From positions 16,241 through 80,240 of the forward strand of contig NZ_PFGL01000064.1 of the NCBI RefSeq assembly GCF_002783505.1: DNA of 64,000 nt, read 5' to 3'. The translations under genes were made by a program, and so were the position numbers. Each line of letters begins with the position of its first letter. The first letter of the stretch is position 1. The notes beneath the pieces were generated by a model that was given only the letters and a program-made list of their open reading frames with translations, made no database searches and was not told the DNA's origin. The DNA comes from Shewanella sp. CG12_big_fil_rev_8_21_14_0_65_47_15 (lineage in GTDB: Bacteria; Pseudomonadota; Gammaproteobacteria; Enterobacterales; Shewanellaceae). Shown one piece after another: positions 63,951 through 64,000 of this stretch.

Positions 63951-64000
63951 CATGCAATTATATGCAATTATATGCAATTATATGCAATTATATGCAATTA
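63951..64000 (-). repeat. 10-bp tandem repeat upstream of the GGDEF-EAL gene, containing repeated -10 hexamers
   Basis: Plus-strand unit TATGCAATTA occurs four times at 63961-64000, preceded by one variant unit (CATGCAATTA, 63951-63960), and runs off the window. On the minus strand each junction makes a perfect TATAAT (plus-strand ATTATA at 63957-63962, 63967, 63977 and 63987), oriented toward the gene at 63932. The nearest hexamer is placed well for a promoter with a leader of about 20 bases. Confidence 0.9.

Noticed and set aside
1..64000. CRISPR array, tRNA, rRNA, prophage or insertion sequence
   Set aside because: No regular spacer-repeat pattern, no cloverleaf-like gene, no transposase, integrase or phage structural gene was found.

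Overview
This window is a stretch of gammaproteobacterial chromosome that most closely resembles Shewanella (the S. oneidensis / S. putrefaciens group). The evidence is gene content and order: gloB-mltD, minCDE next to rnd and fadD, a second-type hemB beside msrBA, hdfR-maoP, a class GN sortase locus, ppk-ppx and yejK-yejL-yejM, together with a moderate GC content and many c-di-GMP proteins. The assignment is from recognition of the proteins; no search was run. No rRNA, tRNA, prophage, CRISPR array or intact insertion sequence was seen.

Layout. 0-7.5 kb: glyoxalase II (cut by the window edge), lytic transglycosylase MltD, an AsmA-like protein, an RraA-like protein, a small coiled-coil protein and a secreted DUF885 peptidase. 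7.8-14.8 kb: RhlE-type helicase, PpiB, YcgN, an MltB-type transglycosylase, YcgL, the division-site operon minCDE and RNase D. 14.8-20.5 kb: FadD, an alpha/beta hydrolase, an exported methyltransferase-like protein, an M50-type membrane peptidase overlapping a small unknown gene, and TsaB. 20.8-21.8 kb: a hemB copy that is broken (one clear frameshift, a probable second one, and a 12-base in-frame loss that removes a catalytic lysine). 21.8-25.1 kb: MsrBA, a 2-oxoglutarate/Fe(II) oxygenase and the GTPase YlqF.

25.1-26.9 kb is the most accessory-looking part: about 0.4 kb of nested palindromes, then two AT-rich genes of unknown function. It is followed by a periplasmic-type ATP-dependent DNA ligase (LigE), DgkA, the HdfR/MaoP pair, an ATP-grasp ligase, an outer-membrane protein, an M28 peptidase and a diguanylate cyclase.

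35.1-41.2 kb holds the proteobacterial dedicated sortase system: a class GN sortase, its VIT/VWA substrate with an LPQTA sorting signal, and the divergent two-component pair PdsR/PdsS. Two things here are not explained by the genes alone: four 15-bp direct repeats immediately upstream of the substrate gene, and a PdsS sensor region that reads like a CBM9/DOMON carbohydrate-binding fold.

41.4-58.3 kb: MetC, CreA, a YegD-type Hsp70, polyphosphate kinase and exopolyphosphatase with a candidate Pho box upstream, a voltage-gated-type ion channel, an L,D-transpeptidase-like protein, YecM, DUF5062, an M23 peptidase, a two-domain PTPS/QueD-like enzyme, the YejK/YejL/YejM cluster and a PAS-GGDEF protein. 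58.3-64 kb: an ExeM/NucH-type extracellular nuclease and a PAS3-GGDEF-EAL protein. The upstream region of the latter is a 10-bp tandem repeat in which each junction makes a perfect TATAAT hexamer. Recurrent themes are envelope and peptidoglycan turnover, c-di-GMP signalling (three proteins), phosphate storage and cell-surface anchoring.
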